Positions 27,359-36,321 of a stretch of DNA of 64,000 bases are shown one piece after another. The position numbers were made by a program, and so were the translations under genes. Within the stretch, counting starts at the first letter, position 1, and every line of letters starts with the position of its first letter. The notes under the pieces are model-generated. The model was not told the origin of the DNA. It saw only the letters and a list, made by a program, of their open reading frames with translations, and ran no database searches. The stretch comes from Methanospirillaceae archaeon. Its GTDB lineage: Archaea > Halobacteriota > Methanomicrobia > Methanomicrobiales > Methanospirillaceae. The DNA lies in NCBI GenBank assembly GCA_016926505.1, contig JAFGOM010000109.1, positions 1 through 64,000 of the forward strand, written 5' to 3'.

Positions 27359-27826
27359 GAGATATCCATTATTCCTGAGTCTCTTATGAATTGCTATTAT
27401 TCCGGCAGACATATAGTTTGGCAGCGATTCCTGATTAGAGTATCGTGAACGGTATCAATATACTCGTCTGGAAAAATTGCTTTTATCTGGCTTGCTTCTA
27501 CAATCAGAAAAGAAATTATCGTTACAAGGGGAATAATGCCTGTTGAATTGAGGAGAATAATACCGGTTCCTACGAGTCTTCTTATGATACCCTCTATTAA
27601 GGCAGGGCCTTAAACGTGACCCCCAAAAAACATAATTCGCAGGTATTGTTTTTATGGGATTTGAGTTTTTCATGCAAAAGTATCATCTCAGGTTGTGACA
27701 GAATTACCCCTTAAAATTCCTGATATTCACAATTGTAAGAGGGAATTCAAATTGGGCTTTTTTGTGCTGATCAATGGTTGTATCAGAACCTGATTTTATG
27801 AGTTTTCTTCTCCTTTCTCTCCCGCC
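27359..27826. other. Intergenic region with inverted repeat
   Basis: No gene supported. It contains TTAAGGC-agg-GCCTTAA (27597-27613), a perfect 7-bp dyad. The region separates the response regulator from the 3' end of the MFS gene. Confidence 0.3.
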
Positions 27827-29278
27827 TTACACAATCTTCCCCGTCTTTTGGATAAACAGGGCTGCGATAAACATACCTATAACTCCCAGGATCATCGCGA
27901 TGAACGCCCATTCCATCCCCTGGTTGACGGCTGCCTCGCTGAACCCGAGAGACAACAGGGGCTGGCCTGGTGGGAGGAGTGATGGTTGACCGGAAAACAG
28001 CCCGTGGATGAAACCAAGGGCCAGGACGAACCCGATAACTACCGTCCCGAGAGAGTTTCCCAGCTGCCGGGTGGTGTTATAAATACCTGATGCATCGGTC
28101 TGGCGCTCACTCCCGATTGAGGAAAGGGTGAGGTTGGTCACCTGTGAAAGGACAATGCCAATCCCGATCCCGAACAGGAGACTTCCGGAGAGAATGTCAT
28201 GGGCGGTAGTGGTAAGGGAAAAGACATCCCTAAGGGCCGCCAGCCCTGCTCCGGTGAGGGTAATGCCACCGAGGAGAACGTATTTTGGTTCGAACCACGA
28301 CGCGAACCGGGCACCGAGGATGGAGAACACGACTATCGCAAAGGACATGGGTAGAAGGGCGATGCCAGTTTCATACGCACTGGCACCCGCGATGATCTCA
28401 TAAAACAGAGGAAAGATGAAGATGAAACCTGCTGTAATAAATTTCTGGCCGATGGAGACGACATTACCGGCAAGAAAGGAACGATTGAAAACGATGTTTA
28501 TATCGACCAGGATGCCCTTTTCGGTCCTTTTCTGACGCTGCTCCCAGAAACAAAACCCGACAAGAAGAATTATTCCCCCGGTAATGAGGAAAGGAACGGT
28601 CACCCATTCTGCCGGCTCTTTGACCAGAAGGAAACCCAAAACCAGGGTAATGAGGCCGATGACCGAAAGGAGCGCTCCTCCGATATCAAAGTTCTTCCAG
28701 GATTCTATTGGCGGAGTCTCTTTTAGCAGCCAATGGAAAGTAAAGATGATAATAAGGATACTCAGTTCGAAGGCGAAAACCCACCGCCAGGAATAGAAGG
28801 TGGTCAGGTAACCGCAGAAGATAAGGCCAAAAATACTGGCCACCGCGGCGATTCCGCCCCAGACACCGAAGGCGAATGCGCGTTCTTTTCCCTGGTAGGT
28901 CCCGGAAATGAACGTTACCGTTGCCGGGAGCATGAGCACCGTGCCGATTCCCTCAATTATCGACCAGCCCATAAGGAACATAGGTGCGTCCCGGCTGATT
29001 GCGGCCGTAAAAGCCCCGAGACCATAGATCGTAGCACCGGCCAGAAACGTCCTTTTCCTCCCGAAGAGATCCTGGAGCTTTGCTCCGACCAGCATGAAAG
29101 CGGCCTTCACCAGGGTATAGGTGGTGATAATGGACTGGATGGTTGAGGGATCGGTGTTCAGGTCATCCACCAGGGCACTGATGGAGACTTCCATGGTGGT
29201 GGTGTCGATGACCAGGATGAATACCACCAGGCTTACGATGAGGAGGACACCCCATGGAAAGGGGTGGTGCTGTTCCAT
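27827..29278 (-). CDS. MFS multidrug exporter, EmrB/QacA-like, 14 helices
   Basis: 483 residues, about 14 hydrophobic segments, typical of the DHA2 drug:proton antiporters. Motif A-like GAKLQDLFGRKRTF in the loop between helices 2 and 3, and motif C-like region MLPATVTFISGTYQG are visible. Exports hydrophobic compounds or drugs using the proton gradient. The reading frame looks somewhat GC-richer (52-55% in sampled lines) than several nearby genes, which may point to transfer. A dyad at 29326-29343 lies just upstream of the start, but no regulator gene is adjacent. Confidence 0.9.
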   Translation of the reverse strand: MEQHHPFPWGVLLIVSLVVFILVIDTTTMEVSISALVDDLNTDPSTIQSIITTYTLVKAAFMLVGAKLQDLFGRKRTFLAGATIYGLGAFTAAISRDAPMFLMGWSIIEGIGTVLMLPATVTFISGTYQGKERAFAFGVWGGIAAVASIFGLIFCGYLTTFYSWRWVFAFELSILIIIFTFHWLLKETPPIESWKNFDIGGALLSVIGLITLVLGFLLVKEPAEWVTVPFLITGGIILLVGFCFWEQRQKRTEKGILVDINIVFNRSFLAGNVVSIGQKFITAGFIFIFPLFYEIIAGASAYETGIALLPMSFAIVVFSILGARFASWFEPKYVLLGGITLTGAGLAALRDVFSLTTTAHDILSGSLLFGIGIGIVLSQVTNLTLSSIGSERQTDASGIYNTTRQLGNSLGTVVIGFVLALGFIHGLFSGQPSLLPPGQPLLSLGFSEAAVNQGMEWAFIAMILGVIGMFIAALFIQKTGKIV

Positions 29279-29821
29279 AGATCATTGTGAACACGACACC
29301 TGATATGTAGTTATCGAAGTAAGGCTCCCTGACTACTCAGGGACGATGAATTTGGGGTTACTCAGGAAACCGTTGATAATGGAAAAAATAGAAACCGTTC
29401 TGAATTTCACACGCCATCAGTAACACGACAGTTAAGTACGGTGCAATCTCTCGTATCTGTGATTACCTATAATGTTAGTTAAGAATCTGGACGGGATATA
29501 TCATGTAGGCTTATATTTTAATCCGAGCAATAACGCTCAAGGATCAGATGAGAAGACTGAATTTCAGTAAGATGATGAGAGTTTCGCATTTAATTATCAT
29601 TTTCATAATCAGGAGTGTTTTACCAGACCTTGTGAGTATGATCGGAATACCTAAAGGTAGTCTGAAGAACCTACCCTGGGATCAGTAAACCGACTCTTGA
29701 AACAGTCATAATAGACACACGTGAACGCAAGTTCTCTTTTCGTTGAGTGTTCGCATGGCTAAATGCCAAAAATATTAGAGCGTTCTTTTGTGTGCCTATC
29801 ACATGACAGAATAATAAAAGA
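29279..29821. other. Intergenic region between MFS gene and tRNA-Leu
   Basis: No gene is firmly supported. It holds the dyad near the MFS start and a 46-codon plus-strand frame (29548-29688) preceded by AGGAT, with a hydrophobic middle and an end PKGSLKNLPWDQ; I cannot assign it. T-rich sequence lies near the tRNA 3' end on the minus strand. Confidence 0.3.
29326..29343 (-). promoter_or_regulatory. 7-bp dyad upstream of MFS exporter
   Basis: TCCCTGA-ctac-TCAGGGA is a perfect dyad with a four-base spacer, ending 48 bases before the MFS start codon. Its position suits a repressor operator, as often found before drug exporters. No TetR or MarR-type gene is adjacent, so the ligand would be encoded elsewhere. 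Confidence 0.4.
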
Positions 29822-29906
29822 TGCGAGGGGAGCGATTTGAACGCTCGAACACCTGCGTGACCAGGCCCTGAACCTGGCGCCTTTGACCTGGCTTGGCAAC
29901 CCTCGC
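29822..29906 (-). tRNA. tRNA-Leu (anticodon CAG)
   Basis: 85 nt on the minus strand. Acceptor GCGAGGG pairs with CCCTCGC, discriminator A follows, and CCA is not encoded. The anticodon arm CCAGG-TTCAGGG-CCTGG gives anticodon CAG. The long variable arm (TCACGCAGGTG) marks it as type II, and the T arm contains GTTCAAATC. Both features agree with leucine. Confidence 0.95.
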
Positions 29907-30023
29907 GAGAATACATATTGCTCTTTCAGTGAATTAAAGATTGTTCCGAAATGCAAGATTCCGAAAAAGAACAAGAGCGGGATACAAAAAGAATCTCTGT
30001 GTACCGGTCTCACATACCGGGAA

Positions 30024-31700
30024 TCATCTCTTTTTGGATCCCAGGTTAAACAACTCTTCTTCCCGTTTCCGCAGTTCTCCTCTCCGGATTTTTCCTGACA
30101 ATGTTTTTGGAAGTTCTGTTACAAACTCAATGACACGCGGATATTTATACGGTGCAGTGACCTCCTGGACAAATCTCTGGATATCTTTCTTGAGGGAATC
30201 TGACGGGTCATATCCGTCATGAAGGATGATAAAAGCCTTGACAACGGTTCCCCGTAACGGGTCCGGAACACCGATGACTGCTGATTCCTGAACCGCCGGG
30301 TGTTCCAGCAGAGCACTCTCGACCTCAAACGGTCCGATACGGTACCCTGAACTCTTGATAACATCATCATCACGACCAACGAACCATAAATAACCGTCTT
30401 CATCACGATATGCCTTATCACCGGTATAGTAAAAATCGTCGGTAAAACTCTCTGCATTCGCCTCAGGATTATCCAGATACTCAAGAAACAGTCCGACTGG
30501 TCTTGGCTTTAACGAGATTGCAATCCTTCCTTCCTCACCATCACTGACCGGATTTCCGCCTTCATCATGCAGTTCTATTCTCCATCCCGGCATTGGTTTT
30601 CCCATCGAGCCTGGTTTTTGTTTCATGCAGGGAAATGTTGCAATACAGCAGCATGTTTCACTCTGTCCGTATCCCTCGAATATGGAAAGACCGGTCTCTT
30701 CCTTCCATATCCTGATAACTTCAGGGTTTAAGGGTTCGCCGGCACTCACACAATGGCGCAGGGAACGGAGATCATATTTCTTTAAATCTGCGATGATGAG
30801 CATGCGATAGATGGTAGGAGGACAGCAAAAAGTGGTGATCTCGTAATGCTCAATGATGGGAAGCAACTCGGTTGCCTTAAATTTCCCCCTGCTGTCATAT
30901 ACAAAGATGCAGGCACCTTCAATCCATTGTCCGAAAATTTTTCCCCATGCACATTTTGCCCATCCGGTATCTGATGAGGTAAAATGAAGGTCATTTGACT
31001 GGAGATCCTGCCATAACCTCGCTGTCGTGATATGTCCCAGGGGATAGGAATTATCGTGCAGAACCATCTTTGGATCTGCTGTTGTTCCTGATGTGAAGTA
31101 GATAAGCATAGGATCGCTTGCTTTTGTCCGGATAGGAGAGAGAGAGCTGATGGTGTGGCGTGAGACAGGAGCCGGGTAGAGTAATTCATAATGATAACTG
31201 ATCCAATTGGGAAGGTCTCCATCGATAAGCATCCTGGATCGAATGGTTGGGCATTCCTTACAGATCTCTTCTATCTTCCCTGAATTCTCGATATCGGTTA
31301 TAACCATCTGGAACTTCCCTGCATTTATCCGGTACTTCAGGTCATGCGGGGTTAGCATGGTCGGGCAGGGACATACAACGGCTCCCAGTTTGATGAGAGC
31401 GATGACAAAGATCCACCATTCCGGTATCCGGTGCAGCATGATAAGCACGCGGTCACCCTTGTTGATCTCATATTTCAGAAGGATGTTTGCGGCTTGTATA
31501 CTTAAGTTCCGTAAATCCCGGAATGTATACTTCTTTTCCAATCCCTTCTGGTCAACCCATATCATTGCCAGTTTATTTCTGTCAATGTCTGCCCAATGGT
31601 CAATGACATCATACCCGAAATTATAATAGCCAGGGACATCAATTGAGAATTCCTGGTAAAAGGATTCATAATCTGTGATATTATGACGAATCTCTTCCAT
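30024..31700 (-). CDS. AMP-forming acyl-CoA synthetase, medium-chain type
   Basis: 558 residues from the ATG at 31700. The ANL-superfamily P loop is YFTSGTTADPKMV, with EGYGQSETC (A5), YTGDKAYRDEDGY (A7 Asp), GYRIGPFEVESALLEHPAV (A8 hinge) and LPKTLSGKIRR (A10 Lys). Its length and these motifs fit the MacS group of medium-chain or branched acyl-CoA synthetases found in methanogens. It activates an organic acid through an acyl-AMP to its CoA ester. Substrate cannot be read from sequence. It lies 117 bases from tRNA-Leu with no operon partner. Confidence 0.88.
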   Translation of the reverse strand: MEEIRHNITDYESFYQEFSIDVPGYYNFGYDVIDHWADIDRNKLAMIWVDQKGLEKKYTFRDLRNLSIQAANILLKYEINKGDRVLIMLHRIPEWWIFVIALIKLGAVVCPCPTMLTPHDLKYRINAGKFQMVITDIENSGKIEEICKECPTIRSRMLIDGDLPNWISYHYELLYPAPVSRHTISSLSPIRTKASDPMLIYFTSGTTADPKMVLHDNSYPLGHITTARLWQDLQSNDLHFTSSDTGWAKCAWGKIFGQWIEGACIFVYDSRGKFKATELLPIIEHYEITTFCCPPTIYRMLIIADLKKYDLRSLRHCVSAGEPLNPEVIRIWKEETGLSIFEGYGQSETCCCIATFPCMKQKPGSMGKPMPGWRIELHDEGGNPVSDGEEGRIAISLKPRPVGLFLEYLDNPEANAESFTDDFYYTGDKAYRDEDGYLWFVGRDDDVIKSSGYRIGPFEVESALLEHPAVQESAVIGVPDPLRGTVVKAFIILHDGYDPSDSLKKDIQRFVQEVTAPYKYPRVIEFVTELPKTLSGKIRRGELRKREEELFNLGSKKR

Positions 31701-31885
31701 CACAGATAGGTTGCCTGCGTGTAATTATATGTCATTCGATATGGTTTTTTATCAGGAATTGTGGTTCTTCTCATCACAATCCGGAAGTCGGTTTTGTGTA
31801 AACCGGTGCGAAATACTCAGGTTTTTTTAATCGGGCGGTCCCTGATATGACGGTTGAAACATATCCCGCACCACTACTATTATGC

Positions 31886-31893
31886 TTATAAAC
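31886..31893 (+). promoter_or_regulatory. TATA box of tbp
   Basis: TTATAAAC sits about 16-23 bases before the ATG at 31909. Archaeal initiation falls about 25 bases after the TATA centre, so the tbp mRNA would begin at or within a few bases of its start codon and be leaderless. Confidence 0.6.
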
Positions 31894-31908
31894 GTCTCAG
31901 TATGTGCA

Positions 31909-32463
31909 ATGGAAGAAAAGAAATACGAGTCGTTAAAGATTGAGAATATCGTTGCATCCGGTGCGATTGCTGACTCGATAGATCTTGAAGTGATCTCCAA
32001 TAAGATTGAAAATTGTGAACTCAACACAAAACGGTTTCCAGGGGCGGTCTATCGTATTCAGGATCCAAAGATTGCGTCACTCATCTTCTCATCAGGAAAG
32101 GTGGTTCTCACTGGTATCAGGGATAAAAATGCACTGGACGAGGGATTAAAACTCATCATCTCCCGGATGAAGGATGCAGGTGTCCAGTGTTACAAGGAAC
32201 CGCAGGTTGCAATCACAAACATTGTCTGTTCCTATGACATCGGGAAGTACATTAACCTGAACAAGGTGGTCATCACATTAAACCTTGAAAATATTGAGTA
32301 TGAACCGGAGCAGTTCCCCGGCCTGGTATACCGGATTCAGGATCCAAAGATAGTTGCACTCCTCTTCTCATCAGGAAAGATTATTCTTACCGGCGGGAAG
32401 AATCTTGAAGATATCAAGAGAGGACTCGATTTCCTGGAGCAGAAATTAAGCAGTATCATGTAG
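31909..32463 (+). CDS. tbp: TATA-box binding protein
   Basis: 184 residues from ATG 31909. Two direct repeats of the saddle fold are clear, each holding a FPG.VYRIQDPK block (residues near 44 and 135) and SSGK (LIFSSGK, LLFSSGK). TBP nucleates transcription by bending TATA-box DNA and recruiting TFB. An in-frame ATG at 31882 is rejected because it overlaps the TATA box. The gene is convergent with the Lhr-type helicase gene, whose end lies three bases away. Confidence 0.95.
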   Translation: MEEKKYESLKIENIVASGAIADSIDLEVISNKIENCELNTKRFPGAVYRIQDPKIASLIFSSGKVVLTGIRDKNALDEGLKLIISRMKDAGVQCYKEPQVAITNIVCSYDIGKYINLNKVVITLNLENIEYEPEQFPGLVYRIQDPKIVALLFSSGKIILTGGKNLEDIKRGLDFLEQKLSSIM

Positions 32464-32466
32464 ATC

Positions 32467-35172
32467 CTACCAGAACCGATGTGTTCTGATGTAATTGCGT
32501 TCAGCCTGTAAAATTTCCCGGTACATGGCATCTCCTTCTGTCTGGGTCCCGAGAATTCGTGATGCCTGATCCGGTCCGACCCCTTTTGCAGAAAGGATGA
32601 TTATCGCCTTTTTTCCACTTGAGAGGACTATATTTGCATTTCTTTTCAGGCGAATGATGGCTTCCTTCTCTTCCTTAGAGAGATCGTTCTTCCTGACTTT
32701 CCGGTAGATCTCCTCTTCATATGGCTTTAATGCCGCTATCAGGCGCGCTTTGCAACGGGGACACTGTGGTGTATCCGGAGCTCTCTCCACGGTTGTCCGT
32801 ACTTTCCAGCGGTAACAGTTCATACAGGCTAAATAGATCTCCTGTTTCAGGAGCCTGTTTTTAATCGTAGAGATTATTGCCTGATCGGTTAACGGGGGTG
32901 GTATCTGATCATGGGAAGAGAAGATACCAGCCGCTCCAATCATACTCAACGGACCTGTGGTAAGAGATATTGTGCCCTCTGTAACCATGGAAATTATCTC
33001 TTCTGAATGAGTAACATCCATATACCGGGTAAAGAGTTCCCGGTATGTCTCTTCCTGTATGGTTGATATCTGAAGAATATCGGTTATCCTGTTCATACTG
33101 ATCCGGTGGTAATCGGCATCAGAATCTATTATCCCGAACTTCTTTGCAGTCTGGATTAATTTGAATTTAAAAAGGTCAGAACGCTTCATTGCCAGCCTGA
33201 GAACCGGTTCGATATGATCCGGTTTCAGACCAGACACTATCTCTTGCACCTCCCGTATCCTGACCTCTGAGGGGAGCCTGAGATAGATCCGGTATGCATC
33301 GATATCTGTTCCGACCGTTGTTCCGTACCGGGCAGATATAAGGATTGCAAGAACCCTTCCGATTGCTTCATTCGTCTGGTGTCCTGCACAAAGGTTGAGA
33401 ATTACACCGTCGTCAGCCGGTTCAAGCGTGATGCAGGTATCGGTTGGAATGACAGAGTGGTTCTTATCAAGCATCGTAAAATAAGCCTGGACGTAAGAGA
33501 TAAGAGCCGGATCATCTGTGTATGGTCTCACATCCCTGGTCCTCCGTATCTTTCCGACTTCACGGGCCACTGCAAACGGAACCGGTATCTGTTCTCCTTC
33601 CCATGATGGTACTTCGCCTTTCGCATGACGGGCCGGTTCAACGGTAATAGTTCCGTCTTCCATATCAAGAACCCGCCACAATCTGCCTCTTGCAATGAAT
33701 ACCTGGCCGGTATAAAGATAGGTGATAACAAAGGACTCATCAAGGGTTCCGACGGTTCGTCGTGATACCATGTCATATATGGGAAACCGCCGTTCATCAG
33801 GTATCATGGACAGGTTGCTATACAGGTATGTTCGTGCTCTCCCGGTCTTGGAAATGATATCATCGTGTATCCGTACGAGGTGATGTAAGGCAAGTTCCTG
33901 GCATACCGCAGAGACAAGCTCTCCTTTGTCAGAATAAAGGGGGGATCCGGTGATGAGTGATATAAGGTCTTTTCTGGATATCTGTCCCCTCTCAACAGCA
34001 ATCGCTGCTATCTGGTTTGCCAGGACATCAACAGCCTGGTACACAGGGATGATATCTTCCAGTTCACCTGACATCGCCCTCCTTGAGATTACCAGGGACT
34101 CAAGAAGATCATCAAAGCCGGTTGCAATTATTGTTCCCTTCGAGACCAGTCCAATGCCATGTCCGGCACGACCGACTCTCTGGACGAGTCGGACAACCTC
34201 GCGGGGTGAACCAAACTGGATTACCTGTTGGACATGACCAATGTCAATCCCCAGCTCCATCGATGAGGTACAGATGAGAGCCCGGGTCTCCCCTTTCTTG
34301 AATCGATCTTCTGCTTCAACCCGGACGTCCCGGGAGAGAGAGCCATGGTGCACATCAATATCACCCCGGTGTAAGAGGGCATGACCGAGGGATTCGGCAG
34401 TCACCCGGGTATTTACAAAAACAAGGGTTGATTGTGCAGATGATATGAGGGTGCCGACCGTATTTACCTGGTCCGGGAACGACTCACCGGTTGCGGTTAC
34501 CGCAATCCTCAGACTTTTTGCGACCGGTACATCAACAATACTGAAGGGTCGTTGCCCACAGAGAAATCTGCCAATGGTATCAGGATTTCCTGCTGTTGCT
34601 GACAACCCGATACGCTGGAATTCTCCTGAATAAGGAATAATTCGCTCAAGGGCAATACTCAGTTGAGCGCCTCTCTTTGTTCCTGCAAGATCGTGTATCT
34701 CATCGACAATAACACACTGGACCTGTCGTAATGCATCCTGCAGGCGGTATCCGAGAAAAAGGGTCTGTAAACTCTCAGGGGTGATGACAAGAATATCAGG
34801 AGGCGAGAGCGCCTGACGCCGTCGTTCAGCTTGTCCGGTATCCCCGTGTCGTACTCCTATCTGAATCGAGAGTTCCCTGCACCACCAGACCATCCGTGCC
34901 ATGATGTCCCGGTTTAATGATCGAAGCGGTGTAATATAGAGGACAGAAACTCCCTTCTGCCTGCCTGCAAGGATCTTCTCAAAAACGGGAATTAATGCAC
35001 TTTCAGTCTTTCCTGTTCCTGTCGGAGCAAGAAGAAGTACATGTTTTGCATCAAGAATTATCGGGATTGCCTCTTTTTGTGCAGGTGATAGCTCACGAAA
35101 ACCTCTCTTTTCAAAGCAATCACGAACCGGTGCACTGAGGAGAGACAAAGGATCGCCTGATGAATGATTCAT
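32467..35172 (-). CDS. lhr: Lhr-type ATP-dependent DNA/RNA helicase
   Basis: 901 residues. Superfamily 2: Q motif, Walker A APTGTGKT (49-56), DEIH box (157-160), SAT near 198 and GRAGHG in motif VI. The rest has the Lhr core winged-helix and beta-bundle regions, and C-terminal cysteines CMNC and CPRC that may bind zinc. Lhr helicases unwind DNA forks and hybrids and act in repair and transcription-linked processes. Convergent with tbp with only three bases between stops. Confidence 0.88.
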   Translation of the reverse strand: MNHSSGDPLSLLSAPVRDCFEKRGFRELSPAQKEAIPIILDAKHVLLLAPTGTGKTESALIPVFEKILAGRQKGVSVLYITPLRSLNRDIMARMVWWCRELSIQIGVRHGDTGQAERRRQALSPPDILVITPESLQTLFLGYRLQDALRQVQCVIVDEIHDLAGTKRGAQLSIALERIIPYSGEFQRIGLSATAGNPDTIGRFLCGQRPFSIVDVPVAKSLRIAVTATGESFPDQVNTVGTLISSAQSTLVFVNTRVTAESLGHALLHRGDIDVHHGSLSRDVRVEAEDRFKKGETRALICTSSMELGIDIGHVQQVIQFGSPREVVRLVQRVGRAGHGIGLVSKGTIIATGFDDLLESLVISRRAMSGELEDIIPVYQAVDVLANQIAAIAVERGQISRKDLISLITGSPLYSDKGELVSAVCQELALHHLVRIHDDIISKTGRARTYLYSNLSMIPDERRFPIYDMVSRRTVGTLDESFVITYLYTGQVFIARGRLWRVLDMEDGTITVEPARHAKGEVPSWEGEQIPVPFAVAREVGKIRRTRDVRPYTDDPALISYVQAYFTMLDKNHSVIPTDTCITLEPADDGVILNLCAGHQTNEAIGRVLAILISARYGTTVGTDIDAYRIYLRLPSEVRIREVQEIVSGLKPDHIEPVLRLAMKRSDLFKFKLIQTAKKFGIIDSDADYHRISMNRITDILQISTIQEETYRELFTRYMDVTHSEEIISMVTEGTISLTTGPLSMIGAAGIFSSHDQIPPPLTDQAIISTIKNRLLKQEIYLACMNCYRWKVRTTVERAPDTPQCPRCKARLIAALKPYEEEIYRKVRKNDLSKEEKEAIIRLKRNANIVLSSGKKAIIILSAKGVGPDQASRILGTQTEGDAMYREILQAERNYIRTHRFW

Positions 35173-35301
35173 GTACGTTTTTTAAAATAACATACCCTGA
35201 TGATTACCTGGCTGACAGAGGGGTGAAATGACCCTGATTGTACCATAAAAAAAGAGAAAAACGAAAGAATTCCCTGTTAATCCCATATAATATGATACCT
35301 G

Positions 35302-35886
35302 TCAGATATCATGAACCACTCCGGAAACAGGTCTGGTATTATACATCCCGGTAACAGTGTGTTCATTCCCACACAGATCCCTGCAGATAGAACAGAACCA
35401 GAGGTGTTTCCTGTCCAGGTCTTCAAGACTTTCAGGATTTGTCATGATACACTCGGGGGTGTCACAATGATTCAGTCCCAGAAGATGTCCAATCTCATGA
35501 GATCCTTCCTTTGCAAGACGCTCTATTAAAACATCATCATCAGGGGGAAGGTTCCAGAATTCATTACGCAACCTGGCTGAAGAGATTACCGCAACTTCTG
35601 CGAGGGGGCGTGCGAGGCCGAATACATAGGCATGATTATCCCGAAATAGATCCTGTGCCATAACAAGGAGAACCGGGTTATTTATCCTGTTTCGTCTTTT
35701 ATACCGCTCAATTGAGTCAAGGATGGCATGTGCGTTGAATTGTTCCCGCTCACGTATAAATCCGTTGCATAAAACCGGGTTCCTGGTGATATGTGCCGGG
35801 ATATCCAGGCATCTGGTAATCAGACGTGATGTTGGAAGCTCAAGCCCTTCCGGAGCCCGGGCATCCCAAAAAATATGGATATCCAT
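35302..35886 (-). CDS. amzA: Archaemetzincin metalloprotease
   Basis: 194 residues from ATG 35886. The catalytic zinc motif HEIGHLLGLNHC (130-141) continues with C146, M148 and the C165/C168 pair that holds a second, structural zinc, as in archaemetzincins. The family is a small zinc-peptidase group of uncertain substrates. It is divergent from the UPF0146 gene, with only about 15 bases between the two chosen starts, so the promoters must overlap. Confidence 0.9.
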   Translation of the reverse strand: MDIHIFWDARAPEGLELPTSRLITRCLDIPAHITRNPVLCNGFIREREQFNAHAILDSIERYKRRNRINNPVLLVMAQDLFRDNHAYVFGLARPLAEVAVISSARLRNEFWNLPPDDDVLIERLAKEGSHEIGHLLGLNHCDTPECIMTNPESLEDLDRKHLWFCSICRDLCGNEHTVTGMYNTRPVSGVVHDI

Positions 35887-35901
35887 GTCAATATTGTGTG
35901 T

Positions 35902-36321
35902 GTGATAAGCGGGTATAAACATATTGAACGATTAATTGGCAGATATATCGCAGCTACCTACGCATCAGCGGTTGAGGTTGGTTCCGGTTGTAATCTGACT
36001 GCAGCCGAGGTGATCTTTTTAGCCAATATACCCATTCTCTGTACTGACATCAGACTCCTCCCATGCACATCTCCTGTCCGTTATGTGGTCGATTCTATCT
36101 GGAATCCGGATCTCTCCCTGTACCGGAACGCTGAGTGTATCTATGCCATCCGGCCGACTGAAGAGATGATGGCTTCTCTTATTGCTGTTGCACAGCGTGT
36201 CAATTCTGATCTTTTGGTATATCATCTTGGTTTTGAGCGATTCGGTAATGGAAACGAGGAGATTATTGATTGTGGTGTACCTCTCATCCGGTATGTCAGA
36301 CACCGAAATGAAAGAGAGTAG
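35902..36321 (+). CDS. UPF0146 family protein
   Basis: About 139 residues from the GTG at 35902 (an ATG at 35875 would overlap the divergent amzA start). A Rossmann-like fold with AVEVGSGCNLTAAEVIFLA, and TDIRLLPC and YAIRPTEEM, typical of UPF0146, a set of archaeal proteins resembling SAM-dependent enzymes but without known activity. The 3' end overlaps the 3' end of the RFC-L gene by 26 bases on the opposite strand. Confidence 0.75.
   Translation: MISGYKHIERLIGRYIAATYASAVEVGSGCNLTAAEVIFLANIPILCTDIRLLPCTSPVRYVVDSIWNPDLSLYRNAECIYAIRPTEEMMASLIAVAQRVNSDLLVYHLGFERFGNGNEEIIDCGVPLIRYVRHRNERE

Noticed and set aside
29548-29688. 46-codon frame between MFS gene and tRNA-Leu
   Set aside because: AGGAT precedes the ATG and the middle is hydrophobic, but there is no family resemblance and nothing else supports it.
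29822-29906. tRNA-Leu as an integration site for a mobile element carrying the MFS gene
   Set aside because: No second copy of the tRNA end, integrase or phage gene was found on either side.
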